In this document: piece by piece, positions 17,511 to 24,890 of the stretch | Layout of the letters: the number at the start of each line of letters is the position of its first letter | Numbering within the stretch: the first letter of the stretch is position 1 | Assembly (NCBI GenBank): GCA_046484045.1 | Contig: JAWOBZ010000034.1 | Span: forward strand, 1 to 37,769 | Reading direction: 5' to 3' | DNA: 37,769 bases | DNA from: CAZHUM01 sp046484045 | GTDB taxonomy: Archaea; Thermoplasmatota; Thermoplasmata; Halarchaeoplasmatales; Halarchaeoplasmataceae | Program-made: the position numbers and the translations under genes | The notes under the pieces: generated by a model | Told to the model about the DNA's origin: nothing | Databases searched by the model: none | What the model saw: only the letters and a program-made list of their open reading frames with translations

Positions 17511-17731
17511 ATGTAGAAGATATGGACTTTCAAGAAGCCATCGAAAAACTAGAAGAAATAAACGACAAACTTGAGATGAATAGGGCTTCTTTGGAAGAAG
17601 CTATCAAAATGTACGAACTAGGGATGAAATTGGTAAAACACTGCTCTAAAAAATTAGAAGAGGCCGAAGGCGAGATCAAGAAGATAAGTAAGAAGAACGG
17701 AGAAGAGGTCATCACAGATATGGATATTTAG
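17492..17731 (+). CDS. xseB: Exodeoxyribonuclease VII small subunit
   Basis: The 79-residue XseB-type helical hairpin contains the family pattern FQEAIEKLEEINDKLE and then LEEAIKMYELGMKLVKHC. It wraps the XseA coiled coil in a large oligomer. The start lies inside xseA, 19 bases before the xseA stop, in another frame. An AGGTG site about 8-13 bases upstream, within xseA, supports it. Confidence 0.93.
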   Translation: MSEEEIDVEDMDFQEAIEKLEEINDKLEMNRASLEEAIKMYELGMKLVKHCSKKLEEAEGEIKKISKKNGEEVITDMDI

Positions 17732-17786
17732 AGTGGTGGTTCTGACCCAGCAGACACGAATTTCATCGAAAACTATTTAATAATTC

Positions 17787-17803
17787 ATGCATAGACGTGC
17801 AAA
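17787..17803. promoter_or_regulatory. Conserved dyad upstream of HTH regulator 1, candidate operator
   Basis: ATGCATAGACGTGCAAA lies about 8 bases before the TATA-like TTTATTTAT box (17811-17819) and 41 bases before the ATG at 17845. TGCAT-AGAC-GTGCA is a near-perfect dyad. A close relative, ATGCATGGGCATACAAA, is at the same position before the paralogous second regulator, where it ends 44 bases before the ATG. Confidence 0.5.
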
Positions 17804-17844
17804 CCAAAAGTTTATTTATCTTATAATTAATAACTATTGTAGGT

Positions 17845-18429
17845 ATGAAGAAGGACGTCAAGATCATCCGGGACATAGATGCTATAAAAATGTCCGTCGA
17901 AAGTACCCGGAGCAAAATACTCTCGTTGTTGAGGGTCAATGATATGACTATATCACAACTTGCTGAGGCTCTGAACAAGGATCAATCAACCATCTACAGA
18001 CACATCAAAAAGTTGGAAGGTTCGGGGTTCGTCGAAGTATGCGGTGAGAGGAAGATACATCATATCCCGGAAAAAAAATACGGACGAACTGCAAATATAT
18101 TTTTACTGTCTCCAAGAGATCTTGACAGCGATGAGTCTGCAAATATTGCAATGAAATGGGAAAGGGAACACGCCGAAAGGATCATGGATTTGATCGAGAT
18201 AATCGGTTATGAAACAAATGAGGAAATGCTTGTAGATAATTTAACTGATTTCTTTACTAAACTTAATAACATCATCGAAGATAAACTCGAAGGACTTGAT
18301 ACGGATATGGGAGAGATAGACTATCCCAGACTGCTCCGCTTGAAACTACTCCTATTTCTCCTAGAAATAGCCAAAGATGATGATCTGAACGAGATGAAGG
18401 ATCAGATCGTTTCTAAGATAGAGCGATAA
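17845..18429 (+). CDS. ArsR-like winged-HTH regulator, paralogue 1
   Basis: The 194-residue protein has an N-terminal winged helix (STRSKILSLLRVNDMTISQL then NKDQSTIYRHIKKLEGSGFV) of the ArsR/HTH_20 type. A helical domain of about 120 residues follows, of a kind I cannot name, possibly for ligand binding or dimerisation. Its neighbour at 18495 aligns along its whole length: both begin with VKxIxDxxxxK and both end in a domain with NLTDFF/DLSDFF. The pair is a tandem duplication, and their starts lie about 30 bases after TATA-like boxes, so both are probably leaderless. The matching upstream dyads suggest shared or crossed autoregulation. Confidence 0.82.
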   Translation: MKKDVKIIRDIDAIKMSVESTRSKILSLLRVNDMTISQLAEALNKDQSTIYRHIKKLEGSGFVEVCGERKIHHIPEKKYGRTANIFLLSPRDLDSDESANIAMKWEREHAERIMDLIEIIGYETNEEMLVDNLTDFFTKLNNIIEDKLEGLDTDMGEIDYPRLLRLKLLLFLLEIAKDDDLNEMKDQIVSKIER

Positions 18430-18433
18430 CCTT

Positions 18434-18450
18434 ATGCATGGGCATACAAA
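18434..18450. promoter_or_regulatory. Conserved dyad upstream of HTH regulator 2, candidate operator
   Basis: ATGCATGGGCATACAAA, with the imperfect dyad TGCAT-GGGC-ATACA, agrees at 12 of 17 positions with the element at 17787-17803. It lies about 9 bases before the TATA-like AAATAAATATC at 18458-18468. Confidence 0.5.
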
Positions 18451-18494
18451 TGCTGCGAAAAATAAATATCAAAGGGTTTTATTATAGTCCTTGA

Positions 18495-19082
18495 ATGACG
18501 GAGGAAGTGAAAGTCATCGACGATGTCGAATCGGTAAAATTAGCTACTGAAGAATCAAGAAATAAGATCTTGAACCTATTGAAGATCAACGATATGACTA
18601 TCGCACAGATGGCCGAGGCTTTAGATAGAGATCAATCTACGGTATATCGACATATTAAAAAATTAGAGGATCATGGATTCGTGAAAGAATGTGAAGCCAG
18701 GTGGACACACCGTATACAGGAAAAAGTCTATAAAAGATGTGCATCGGTTTTTCTATTTGCGCCAGAACCTATGAATAAGGAACAGCTGCAAAAAAAATTT
18801 ATAGAATGTAAAGAAAAGGAAACCAGACTTTTACTGAAGAGATTAGATATAGCCGGCTATAATAATCCTTTAAGCGAAGAAGTAATAGAAGATTTATCAG
18901 ATTTCTTTTCATATCTGAAGGAGATTATGGTTCCAAAGATATACGATAATGAGATCAAAGAGGGGACTATGGGTTTCTACAATCTAGTTCGATTCCATAC
19001 GATGTTGATTTTGTTGGAAGGAGAAAAGAACCCTGATTTTAGAGAGAAGATAAAGAATATCGCATCCCACTTTGAATTATAA
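18495..19082 (+). CDS. ArsR-like winged-HTH regulator, paralogue 2
   Basis: The 195-residue protein is a diverged tandem copy of the regulator at 17845. The HTH (ESRNKILNLLKINDMTIAQM then DRDQSTVYRHIKKLEDHGFV) is the most similar part. The recognition helix keeps DQST[IV]YRHIKKLE in both, so the two should recognise related DNA. The C-terminal domains have diverged more, fitting different ligands or partners. Its own TATA and dyad lie in the 65-base gap, which suggests separate transcription from paralogue 1. Confidence 0.82.
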   Translation: MTEEVKVIDDVESVKLATEESRNKILNLLKINDMTIAQMAEALDRDQSTVYRHIKKLEDHGFVKECEARWTHRIQEKVYKRCASVFLFAPEPMNKEQLQKKFIECKEKETRLLLKRLDIAGYNNPLSEEVIEDLSDFFSYLKEIMVPKIYDNEIKEGTMGFYNLVRFHTMLILLEGEKNPDFREKIKNIASHFEL

Positions 19083-19169
19083 AGTAAAACATGATAACTT
19101 TGTTCACATTTATTTTAATCCCATACAGACGAGAACTCTAGCCATAATGTTAGGGGGAATTAGCGTGTC

Positions 19170-19212
19170 TTGGTATAATTTAACTAACTCGTGGGAAAAG
19201 ATATTATACCAA
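19170..19212. repeat. 10-bp inverted repeat with 23-base loop before the tRNA gene
   Basis: TTGGTATAAT (19170-19179) and ATTATACCAA (19203-19212) are perfect inverted copies. The element lies between the end of regulator 2 (19082) and the tRNA (19240). It could be a terminator-like hairpin, a protein site, or the remnant of an inserted element. No coding sequence lies in the surrounding gap 19083-19239. Confidence 0.45.
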
Positions 19213-19239
19213 ATCCTATTTTGATGAGATTATCTTAGT

Positions 19240-19342
19240 GGCCGTGATGGTGTAGCCATCCGTTCGGATCTCCGTACGGACTACAATGGCAGCATGTGGG
19301 ACTGTGGATCCCCTGGCCCGGGTTCAAATCCCGGTCACGGCC
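19240..19342 (+). tRNA. tRNA-His (GTG) with about 30-base insertion in the D-loop
   Basis: The acceptor stem GCCGTGA (19241-19247) pairs with TCACGGC (19335-19341). The extra 5' G (19240) faces C73 (19342), the hallmark of tRNA-His. The anticodon loop CTGTGGA carries GTG at 19304-19306, with the stem TGGGA/TCCCC (one T-C mismatch at 27:43). The four-base variable loop TGGC and the T-arm CCGGG-TTCAAAT-CCCGG are regular. The D-stem GTGT (19250-19253) pairs with GCAT (19292-19295), but the D-loop between them is 38 bases instead of about 8. It contains hairpins ATCC-GTTC-GGAT (19258-19269) and TCC-GTAC-GGA (19271-19280). The excess is probably a non-canonical intron, because the anticodon loop itself is intact. 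CCA is not encoded. Confidence 0.85.
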
Positions 19343-19352
19343 CTTTATCTGA

Positions 19353-19364
19353 GGTTCAAATCCC
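19353..19364 (+). repeat. Second copy of the tRNA-His T-arm sequence
   Basis: GGTTCAAATCCC, identical to 19321-19332 in the T-arm of tRNA-His, recurs here 32 bases downstream. It is followed by a T-rich run (TTTTTT at 19370-19375). It resembles a scar of a tRNA-targeting integration or of a lost neighbouring tRNA. Only 12 bases are shared. Confidence 0.5.
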
Positions 19365-19416
19365 ATCCCTTTTTTCGCCTTTACTTATCTTCTTAAAAGT
19401 TTTACATACATACTCA

Positions 19417-20748
19417 TCAGGCTGCATCCAACTCGATCCAGAAAGTGCTGCCCTCCCCCACTTCAGATTCTACTCCGACAGTCCCGTTCATCTTTTCGAT
19501 GCCCTTCTTAACGATGCCAAGACCGATGCCAGTTCCGGGATACATCTCTTCACCGTGCAGCCTTTCAAACACATCGAATATCCTATCGTGATATTCGGGT
19601 GAGATGCCGATACCCTCGTCCTTGATCATTATCCTGATCTTTCCATCGGTCTTCTCTGTCCATATCCGAATCTTAGGTCTTTGACCATCCTCTACGAACT
19701 TGATAGCATTGGACAATAAATTACCCAAAACCTGTACTAGTATTGGCTCGTATGCCTTAGCACTTCCAAGATTTCGATACACTTCGATCTCTGCATCTTT
19801 CTCATCGATCTCGGTCTTTAGATTTTTAGTCGCTTTATCCAATGCAGGTTCAATTTCTGTTCTTTGTAATGCTATCTCCTCTCGAGATAATCTTGAATAA
19901 GCTAATAGATCGTTGATCAGTTTATCCATTTTTTGACTTGCGTTTTTTATTCGTTCTGCATATTCTATGCCCTTCTCATCTAAAACATCCGAATAATCTT
20001 TCACTAGGATATTGCTGAATCCTTCCATAGCCCTTAGTGGTGCTTTTAGATCGTGAGAGATAGAGTAGGCAAAGGCTTCTAGTTCCTTGTTAGCTGATTC
20101 TAATTCTTTGGTTCTTTCTTCCACCATCTCTTCCAAGCTCTCACGATGTTCTTGAAGTTCCTGCAGCGCCTTCTTTCTCTCTGTAATATCTATCGCAGTT
20201 CCGAGTCCGGCCAGTTTACCTTCGAAGCTTATCGACCCGCCCGTGAACAATATCCACCGTGGTTCACCGTTCTTCTTTACGATCTTGAATTCATAAGTAG
20301 GCTGCACCTTCGCTCCCTTTACCCTCTGCTTTCCCCGTTTTTTTACCATCTCCCTATGATCTGGGTGGACGACCTCCCAAAAATTCATAGTAAGTAGTTC
20401 GTCCGATGAATAACCGGTCAATCGTTCGCTGGATGGATTCACGTACACGAATTTATCCATATAGAGGAAAATGGCGAATGGACTGGTTTCTGCCAAGGTC
20501 TTAAATTTCTCCTCGCTCTCTCTTGTTTTTTTGGACCAGAAGTATATGATGAAGAATATCAGAACCGATGTGACAACAATAAAACCCCATCCTTTGAGAG
20601 TTTGTGCCCTGGTGAGTTCGAATGGATCATCATAGATGTTTTGAACAATTATATCGGAAATAACGATGTAAAAAATACATACTATCGCGTAAATCGTTGC
20701 TGATACAAAAGGTAGATACCAATCTTTCTCAGTAATTGATTTATCCAT
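19417..20748 (-). CDS. Membrane PAS sensor histidine kinase
   Basis: The 443-residue protein has two transmembrane helices (about residues 11-35 and 52-71), a PAS domain (about 78-192), a coiled coil (192-225) and a complete kinase core. The H-box is SHDLKAPLRAMEGFS with His232, the N-box NLLSNAIKF (343-351), the G1-box DEGIGIS (377-383) and the G2-box GTGIGLGIV (405-413). The signal is unknown; the extracytoplasmic loop is only about 16 residues, so sensing is probably by PAS or within the membrane. No response regulator gene is seen nearby. A TATA-like AAATTATATTT is about 35-45 bases upstream, so it is transcribed separately from the hydrogenase genes. Confidence 0.92.
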   Translation of the reverse strand: MDKSITEKDWYLPFVSATIYAIVCIFYIVISDIIVQNIYDDPFELTRAQTLKGWGFIVVTSVLIFFIIYFWSKKTRESEEKFKTLAETSPFAIFLYMDKFVYVNPSSERLTGYSSDELLTMNFWEVVHPDHREMVKKRGKQRVKGAKVQPTYEFKIVKKNGEPRWILFTGGSISFEGKLAGLGTAIDITERKKALQELQEHRESLEEMVEERTKELESANKELEAFAYSISHDLKAPLRAMEGFSNILVKDYSDVLDEKGIEYAERIKNASQKMDKLINDLLAYSRLSREEIALQRTEIEPALDKATKNLKTEIDEKDAEIEVYRNLGSAKAYEPILVQVLGNLLSNAIKFVEDGQRPKIRIWTEKTDGKIRIMIKDEGIGISPEYHDRIFDVFERLHGEEMYPGTGIGLGIVKKGIEKMNGTVGVESEVGEGSTFWIELDAA

Positions 20749-20866
20749 CTATTTTACCCCGTTTTCATTACAAGAAGTTCTAAATAAATATAATTTAGTC
20801 TATATGTAATTTTTGTATAATAAAAATCAGTGAAGGAAGGGGTTTTGGATTAAGCTACTTTTCCGG

Positions 20867-22174
20867 TCACTCGAATTTTACATCCACGTAGTGTGTCGAA
20901 CAGGATATGCATGGATCGTAGGCTCTGACCAGCATCTCCAGCGTCAGTTCGATGTCCTTTTCCGGTTTGTCCAGTATCGTTGGAACAAGTTTCTCCATGT
21001 CCTGTTGTATGTTGGCGTGGTTCTGGTTGGTCGGGATGATGCAGTTGGCTTCGGTGCAGACACCGTCGTCATCGTACGTGTAATCGTGGAACAGTATACC
21101 TCTTGGTACTTCTACAGCGGAGATACCTCTTCCCGCTTTAACGTCTATCTCGGGCTGGTGGTAGGCTTCCTGCTCCTGCAAGCCTCTATCCATGATCTTA
21201 TCGATGATGTTGATGGAATCCTCAACACTGTGGACCGTTTCGACCAACTGTGCTACATTGTTCATGAACGGGTTATGATTTACCGGTTCCAGAGCGAACA
21301 TCTCAGACACCTGCTTGGCCAATGGGGTCAGTTGGTCGTAGTTGTTGTTCAACCTGGCAAGGGCACCGACCATGTACGATTCTCTGTTGTTCTTTGTATA
21401 CTTCGCAGTTGATTGTGGTACCGAGTATTCGTTGGTGACGTCAAGATAATAATCCACGGGATAAGTGTCCGTATCCGTGGAAGCTATGATACCGTCGTAG
21501 AGAGCGTATTCGTCATCGTGTGTGAGCGAGATGAACTCGGTCTCTCTTGTGAAATCAGGTAACTTAGGCGCTAGGTCCTGTACCAAGCCCGCCACGGCCT
21601 TTAGATCGTCAACAGACGCTTCCAGCCTATCCTTCAAGTCCAACAATTCTTTTTCCGTAGGCAGCTTGGAAAATCCGCCGGGGATCAACCTCTGAGGATG
21701 GGTCGTCCTGCCGCACATCAATGCGGACATATCGTTTGCTAGGCGGTGGAGTCTGATAACGGTTTTCAGCTCTTCGGGATGTGAAGAAGCCAGTGGTATA
21801 ACAGATCCCACACCCATGAGATCCGGTAGTGCAAGGTAACCGACGTGAAGGACGTGGCTCTGCATGTTCTCTCCGTGGAGCGCCAATCGTCTAAGTAAGG
21901 CGTCCTGCTCCGATATCTTGATATCCATGGCGGCTTCGGTGGCTTTCAACGAGGCAAGGGTATGGCCTATAGAACATATACCGCAGATCCTCGATGTGAT
22001 ATGGTGCAGTTCTTTCCAGTTCCTTCCTACCACTAGAGATTCGAAATATCTCGGTGCCTCGACTACCTGCCACTGACATTCTTTGATATCTCCATTCTCT
22101 GCGTTCACGACTATGTTGCCGTGCCCTTCGACTCTTGTCAAATATTCAACGTTAACGTTAACATCTTTACTCAT
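20867..22174 (-). CDS. hydA: Sulfhydrogenase alpha subunit ([NiFe] large subunit)
   Basis: The 435-residue [NiFe]-hydrogenase large subunit has both nickel-binding CxxC pairs: Cys64/Cys67 in RICGICSIGH and Cys422/Cys425 in DPCISCSTH. The N-terminus holds RVEGHGN. Seven residues follow His428, so a short C-terminal peptide is probably removed on maturation, as in group 3 enzymes. With the beta, gamma and delta genes just upstream it matches the four-gene sulfhydrogenase/group 3b type, which couples H2 and NAD(P)H and can reduce elemental sulfur. Its start overlaps the delta gene by 8 bases and has a strong AAAGGAGG site. The maturation protease and Hyp genes are not in the window. Confidence 0.94.
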   Translation of the reverse strand: MSKDVNVNVEYLTRVEGHGNIVVNAENGDIKECQWQVVEAPRYFESLVVGRNWKELHHITSRICGICSIGHTLASLKATEAAMDIKISEQDALLRRLALHGENMQSHVLHVGYLALPDLMGVGSVIPLASSHPEELKTVIRLHRLANDMSALMCGRTTHPQRLIPGGFSKLPTEKELLDLKDRLEASVDDLKAVAGLVQDLAPKLPDFTRETEFISLTHDDEYALYDGIIASTDTDTYPVDYYLDVTNEYSVPQSTAKYTKNNRESYMVGALARLNNNYDQLTPLAKQVSEMFALEPVNHNPFMNNVAQLVETVHSVEDSINIIDKIMDRGLQEQEAYHQPEIDVKAGRGISAVEVPRGILFHDYTYDDDGVCTEANCIIPTNQNHANIQQDMEKLVPTILDKPEKDIELTLEMLVRAYDPCISCSTHYVDVKFE

Positions 22175-22919
22175 CTTCTCTTGCCTCCTTTTGCCAGTTA
22201 AAATACAATTTAAATTTGTTCATCACTTCTTCTGGTGTGAGTCCGTACTCTTCAAGGACTTCCATGTGTGCGTCCTCGTTCGGGTTGTCTATCAGACCTC
22301 TGCAGCCCCAACAGATCGTTCCTTCGTTAACACAGCAGGAATCGCAGCCCGCTCTTGTTACGGGACCTACACAGAATTCTCCTCTTTCGAAGGCGCAGAT
22401 GTTCTCGTTGAGCTTGCACTCCACGCAAACCGGGTAATCCGGTATCTGTGGATCTCTTCCAAGTACCAGAGATTCCACAACGTGTAAGAACTCATCTCTA
22501 TCTATGGGGCATCCGTGGACTTTGTAATCCACCGGTATCACGGCATCGATGGCCTTGGCCTTGGGCCAGGATTCATACATATCTCCATCTTCCCCATACA
22601 CACGATCTTTGACTTCATCGAATTCCTGGGTGTTCCTGATGGAGTTGATCCCACCTATTGTAGCACATGCTCCGATGGCGACTACGATGTCTGCGTTCTT
22701 TCTGATCTCTTTGAGTCTTTCTTCAGAGTGTGGAGTCGTTGCAGAGCCTTCGATGAATGCAATATCGTAATCATCGCTGTGCTCTTTCATCACCTCTCTG
22801 AAACTCACTACATCCACCACGTTGAGTAGATCCAATATCTTCTCTTCCAGGTTAGCTATCTGGAGCTGATCCCCTTCGCAGCCTGCGAGATCGAAGAATG
22901 CTGCTTTTGGTTTTGACAT
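22167..22919 (-). CDS. hydD: Sulfhydrogenase delta subunit ([NiFe] small subunit)
   Basis: The 250-residue small subunit carries the electron-relay iron-sulfur clusters. FFDLAGCEGDQLQ at the N-terminus, the IGACATIGG loop and VHGCPIDRDEF match the proximal [4Fe-4S] cluster of cytoplasmic group 3 small subunits. The C-terminal cysteine-rich half (CVECKLNENIC, CVGPVTRAGCDSCC, CWGCRG) provides further clusters. There is no signal peptide, so the enzyme is cytoplasmic. Its ATG overlaps the gamma stop in TAATG, and a GGAGG site sits just upstream, so translation is coupled. Confidence 0.93.
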   Translation of the reverse strand: MSKPKAAFFDLAGCEGDQLQIANLEEKILDLLNVVDVVSFREVMKEHSDDYDIAFIEGSATTPHSEERLKEIRKNADIVVAIGACATIGGINSIRNTQEFDEVKDRVYGEDGDMYESWPKAKAIDAVIPVDYKVHGCPIDRDEFLHVVESLVLGRDPQIPDYPVCVECKLNENICAFERGEFCVGPVTRAGCDSCCVNEGTICWGCRGLIDNPNEDAHMEVLEEYGLTPEEVMNKFKLYFNWQKEAREDE

Positions 22920-23764
22920 TATAACGCCTCCTCGAATCCTTTGATATCTTTATAGTTGAAAACCGGGCCGTCCTGACAGACGTAGTATTCGGCTTCGCTG
23001 CCATTTATCTGGCAGTGACCGCACTTGCCCACGCCGCACTTCATGTGCCTCTCGAGTGAGAGGAAGACTTTCTCCTCCGGCACCTGTTTCTTCTCCAGTT
23101 CCTGTAAAACGAATCGGTACATTATCGGGGGTCCACAAACCACTGTATTTGTATTGTCCAGATCGATGTCCACTCCGGGGATCAATGTGGTGATCACACC
23201 GACTTTGCCTTCCCAGCATACGCCTTCCGGACATCTGTCAACCGTCTCTCTGTAATCGATTTTCTCGCTTGCCCTCCATTTAGTCACTTCGTCTTCATAG
23301 AGCAACTCGCACGGTTCTCTGCATCCGTAAAGGATCTTGACATCTGCAAAATCATCTCTCCTGTCGAGAACATAATTTATGAGCGAGCGAAGAGGAGCTA
23401 TCCCAAGTCCGCCTGCGATGAAAAGCACGTCTTTGCCCTCCAAAGTATCAACGGGGAATCCGTTGCCGAAAGGACCTCTGATACCTACTTTGTCTCCCGC
23501 TTTCATCCCGTGAAGAACACCGGTGACGTTCCCGACCTTCCTCACGCACAATTCGAAGGAGCTCTTCTCTCTCGTCGGTGAGGACGAGATGGATATCGGG
23601 GCTTCGCCTACACCCGGGATACTCACTTCTACGAACTGTCCAGGTTCATGACCTAAAGGCTTTCCGCTTTCGAGTTCGATCTCGAATAGTTTCTCCCGCT
23701 CCGTCATCTCTTTGACATTCAAAATCTCCGCTTTCTGTGGTAAGTATATGTTATCTTCGCTCAT
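22919..23764 (-). CDS. hydG: Sulfhydrogenase gamma subunit (FAD/NAD(P)-binding reductase)
   Basis: The 281-residue flavoprotein belongs to the ferredoxin-NADP reductase / PyrK-type family. The FAD region (EPGQFVEVSIPGVGEAPISI) is near residues 40-60, followed by the NAD(P)-binding fold (DVLFIAGGLGIAPLRSLINY). The [2Fe-2S] ligands are Cys243, Cys248, Cys251 and Cys263 in CGVGKCGHC...C. It delivers electrons between NAD(P)H and the iron-sulfur chain. It could be mistaken for dihydroorotate dehydrogenase PyrK, but the adjoining hydrogenase genes settle the assignment. ATGA overlap with the beta gene couples the two. Confidence 0.93.
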   Translation of the reverse strand: MSEDNIYLPQKAEILNVKEMTEREKLFEIELESGKPLGHEPGQFVEVSIPGVGEAPISISSSPTREKSSFELCVRKVGNVTGVLHGMKAGDKVGIRGPFGNGFPVDTLEGKDVLFIAGGLGIAPLRSLINYVLDRRDDFADVKILYGCREPCELLYEDEVTKWRASEKIDYRETVDRCPEGVCWEGKVGVITTLIPGVDIDLDNTNTVVCGPPIMYRFVLQELEKKQVPEEKVFLSLERHMKCGVGKCGHCQINGSEAEYYVCQDGPVFNYKDIKGFEEAL

Positions 23765-24792
23765 ATTTTCCCCTCCTTTAGTTTGTTGTAGATCCGAGAG
23801 GGATCGGCTATATCAGGTACGCACTGAGAGGAGCATCTTCCACATCCTACACATGCGATATCTTCGAATTTGTTGTACATGTATCTTCCCTTCCTCATGT
23901 ACCTGTGCCTGTATCGTTCCGCCCTGTTCTCTCTGAAGTTCTCTCCTCCGGCGACTTCAGCGAACCTCTCCAACATGCATCCGTCCCACTGCCTGAGCCG
24001 TTCTCCTTCTTCTAAAGAGATATCGTTGATGTCTTTGACGTCGAAGCAGTAACAGGTCGGGCAGACGAGATTACAGGTTCCGCAGGAATAGCAGTTCTCG
24101 GAGTTCTTCTCCCAGAATTCCTCGTTGCCGTAGTTCTCCTTCATGAGCTCTGGAAGCTCTTCCGGTGAGAAATCGATGGCTTTCTGGAACTTGCTTTTAA
24201 GTTCTTCCTTGACTCTCTCTACTTTTTGTTCATCTTCTTGTCCCGCTTCTTCCATGTTCGCGCTCTTCAACAGTTCTTCGCCTTTTGGAGTGCCGACTTC
24301 GACGGCGATCTTGTCTCCGATATCGGTCAACATCAGATCATATCCAGAATCAGTTGTGTATGTTCCCATGCTGCCGGCGAAACTCCAATCCGATACCGAC
24401 TGCATGTTAACTCCAACGAGAACTGAATTCTCTCTCTTTTTCAGATAATTATCATCTTCGTGGGTATCTTCGAAAACCTTATCCATCTGCTCTATGGCGA
24501 CAAGGTCGTATGGATGGATACCGATGATGATCCGTGGAACTACTTCGTTGACCGCTTCCATCTGTATATCATTGCCTCTGTTGAATCTGACCAGTGTTTC
24601 CCTTTGAGGCATGAAATACTTCTTTGGAGGCAGGATCGTGACATCGTAATCTAGCTTCAGATCTCCTGCTGAATTCAACTTGTCGAAAACGTACTTCGAC
24701 CCCTTCGATTGTACACCGACGACTTCTCTGGAATCCTCTGAGATCAAGTTGTCTACAAAACCCTTAAAATCCTTTTTTGTGATAGTTTTCAT
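23761..24792 (-). CDS. hydB: Sulfhydrogenase beta subunit (4Fe-4S protein)
   Basis: The protein is 343 residues from the ATG at 24792 (MKTITKKDFKGFV), preferred over a GTG at 24831 because an AAGGT site precedes it and the sulfhydrogenase beta family begins there. Two ferredoxin-type [4Fe-4S] motifs lie at the C-terminal half: Cys234/237/240/244 (CYSCGTCNLVC) and Cys314/317/320/324 (CVGCGRCSSQC). The N-terminal domain is of the sulfhydrogenase/anaerobic sulfite reductase A type. It is the first gene of the hydB-G-D-A operon and lies 98 bases after the uppS stop, so either a shared or an own promoter is possible. Confidence 0.93.
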   Translation of the reverse strand: MKTITKKDFKGFVDNLISEDSREVVGVQSKGSKYVFDKLNSAGDLKLDYDVTILPPKKYFMPQRETLVRFNRGNDIQMEAVNEVVPRIIIGIHPYDLVAIEQMDKVFEDTHEDDNYLKKRENSVLVGVNMQSVSDWSFAGSMGTYTTDSGYDLMLTDIGDKIAVEVGTPKGEELLKSANMEEAGQEDEQKVERVKEELKSKFQKAIDFSPEELPELMKENYGNEEFWEKNSENCYSCGTCNLVCPTCYCFDVKDINDISLEEGERLRQWDGCMLERFAEVAGGENFRENRAERYRHRYMRKGRYMYNKFEDIACVGCGRCSSQCVPDIADPSRIYNKLKEGKI

Positions 24793-24890
24793 GGTCTCTA
24801 CCTTTGTGTTAATTAACCCGACATTAATCACCTTTTAAAATGTTTCGATGGTTTTGCGTAAAATTTTTAGGTGCCCAGAAAAATAGTTTT

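Noticed and set aside
19294..19602. Plus-strand open frame starting in the tRNA
   Set aside because: It runs through the tRNA-His 3' half and then antisense to the histidine kinase G-box region. Its sequence has no protein features.
22919..23764. Dihydroorotate dehydrogenase electron transfer subunit PyrK
   Set aside because: The fold and cysteines are shared, but the gene overlaps hydrogenase genes on both sides.
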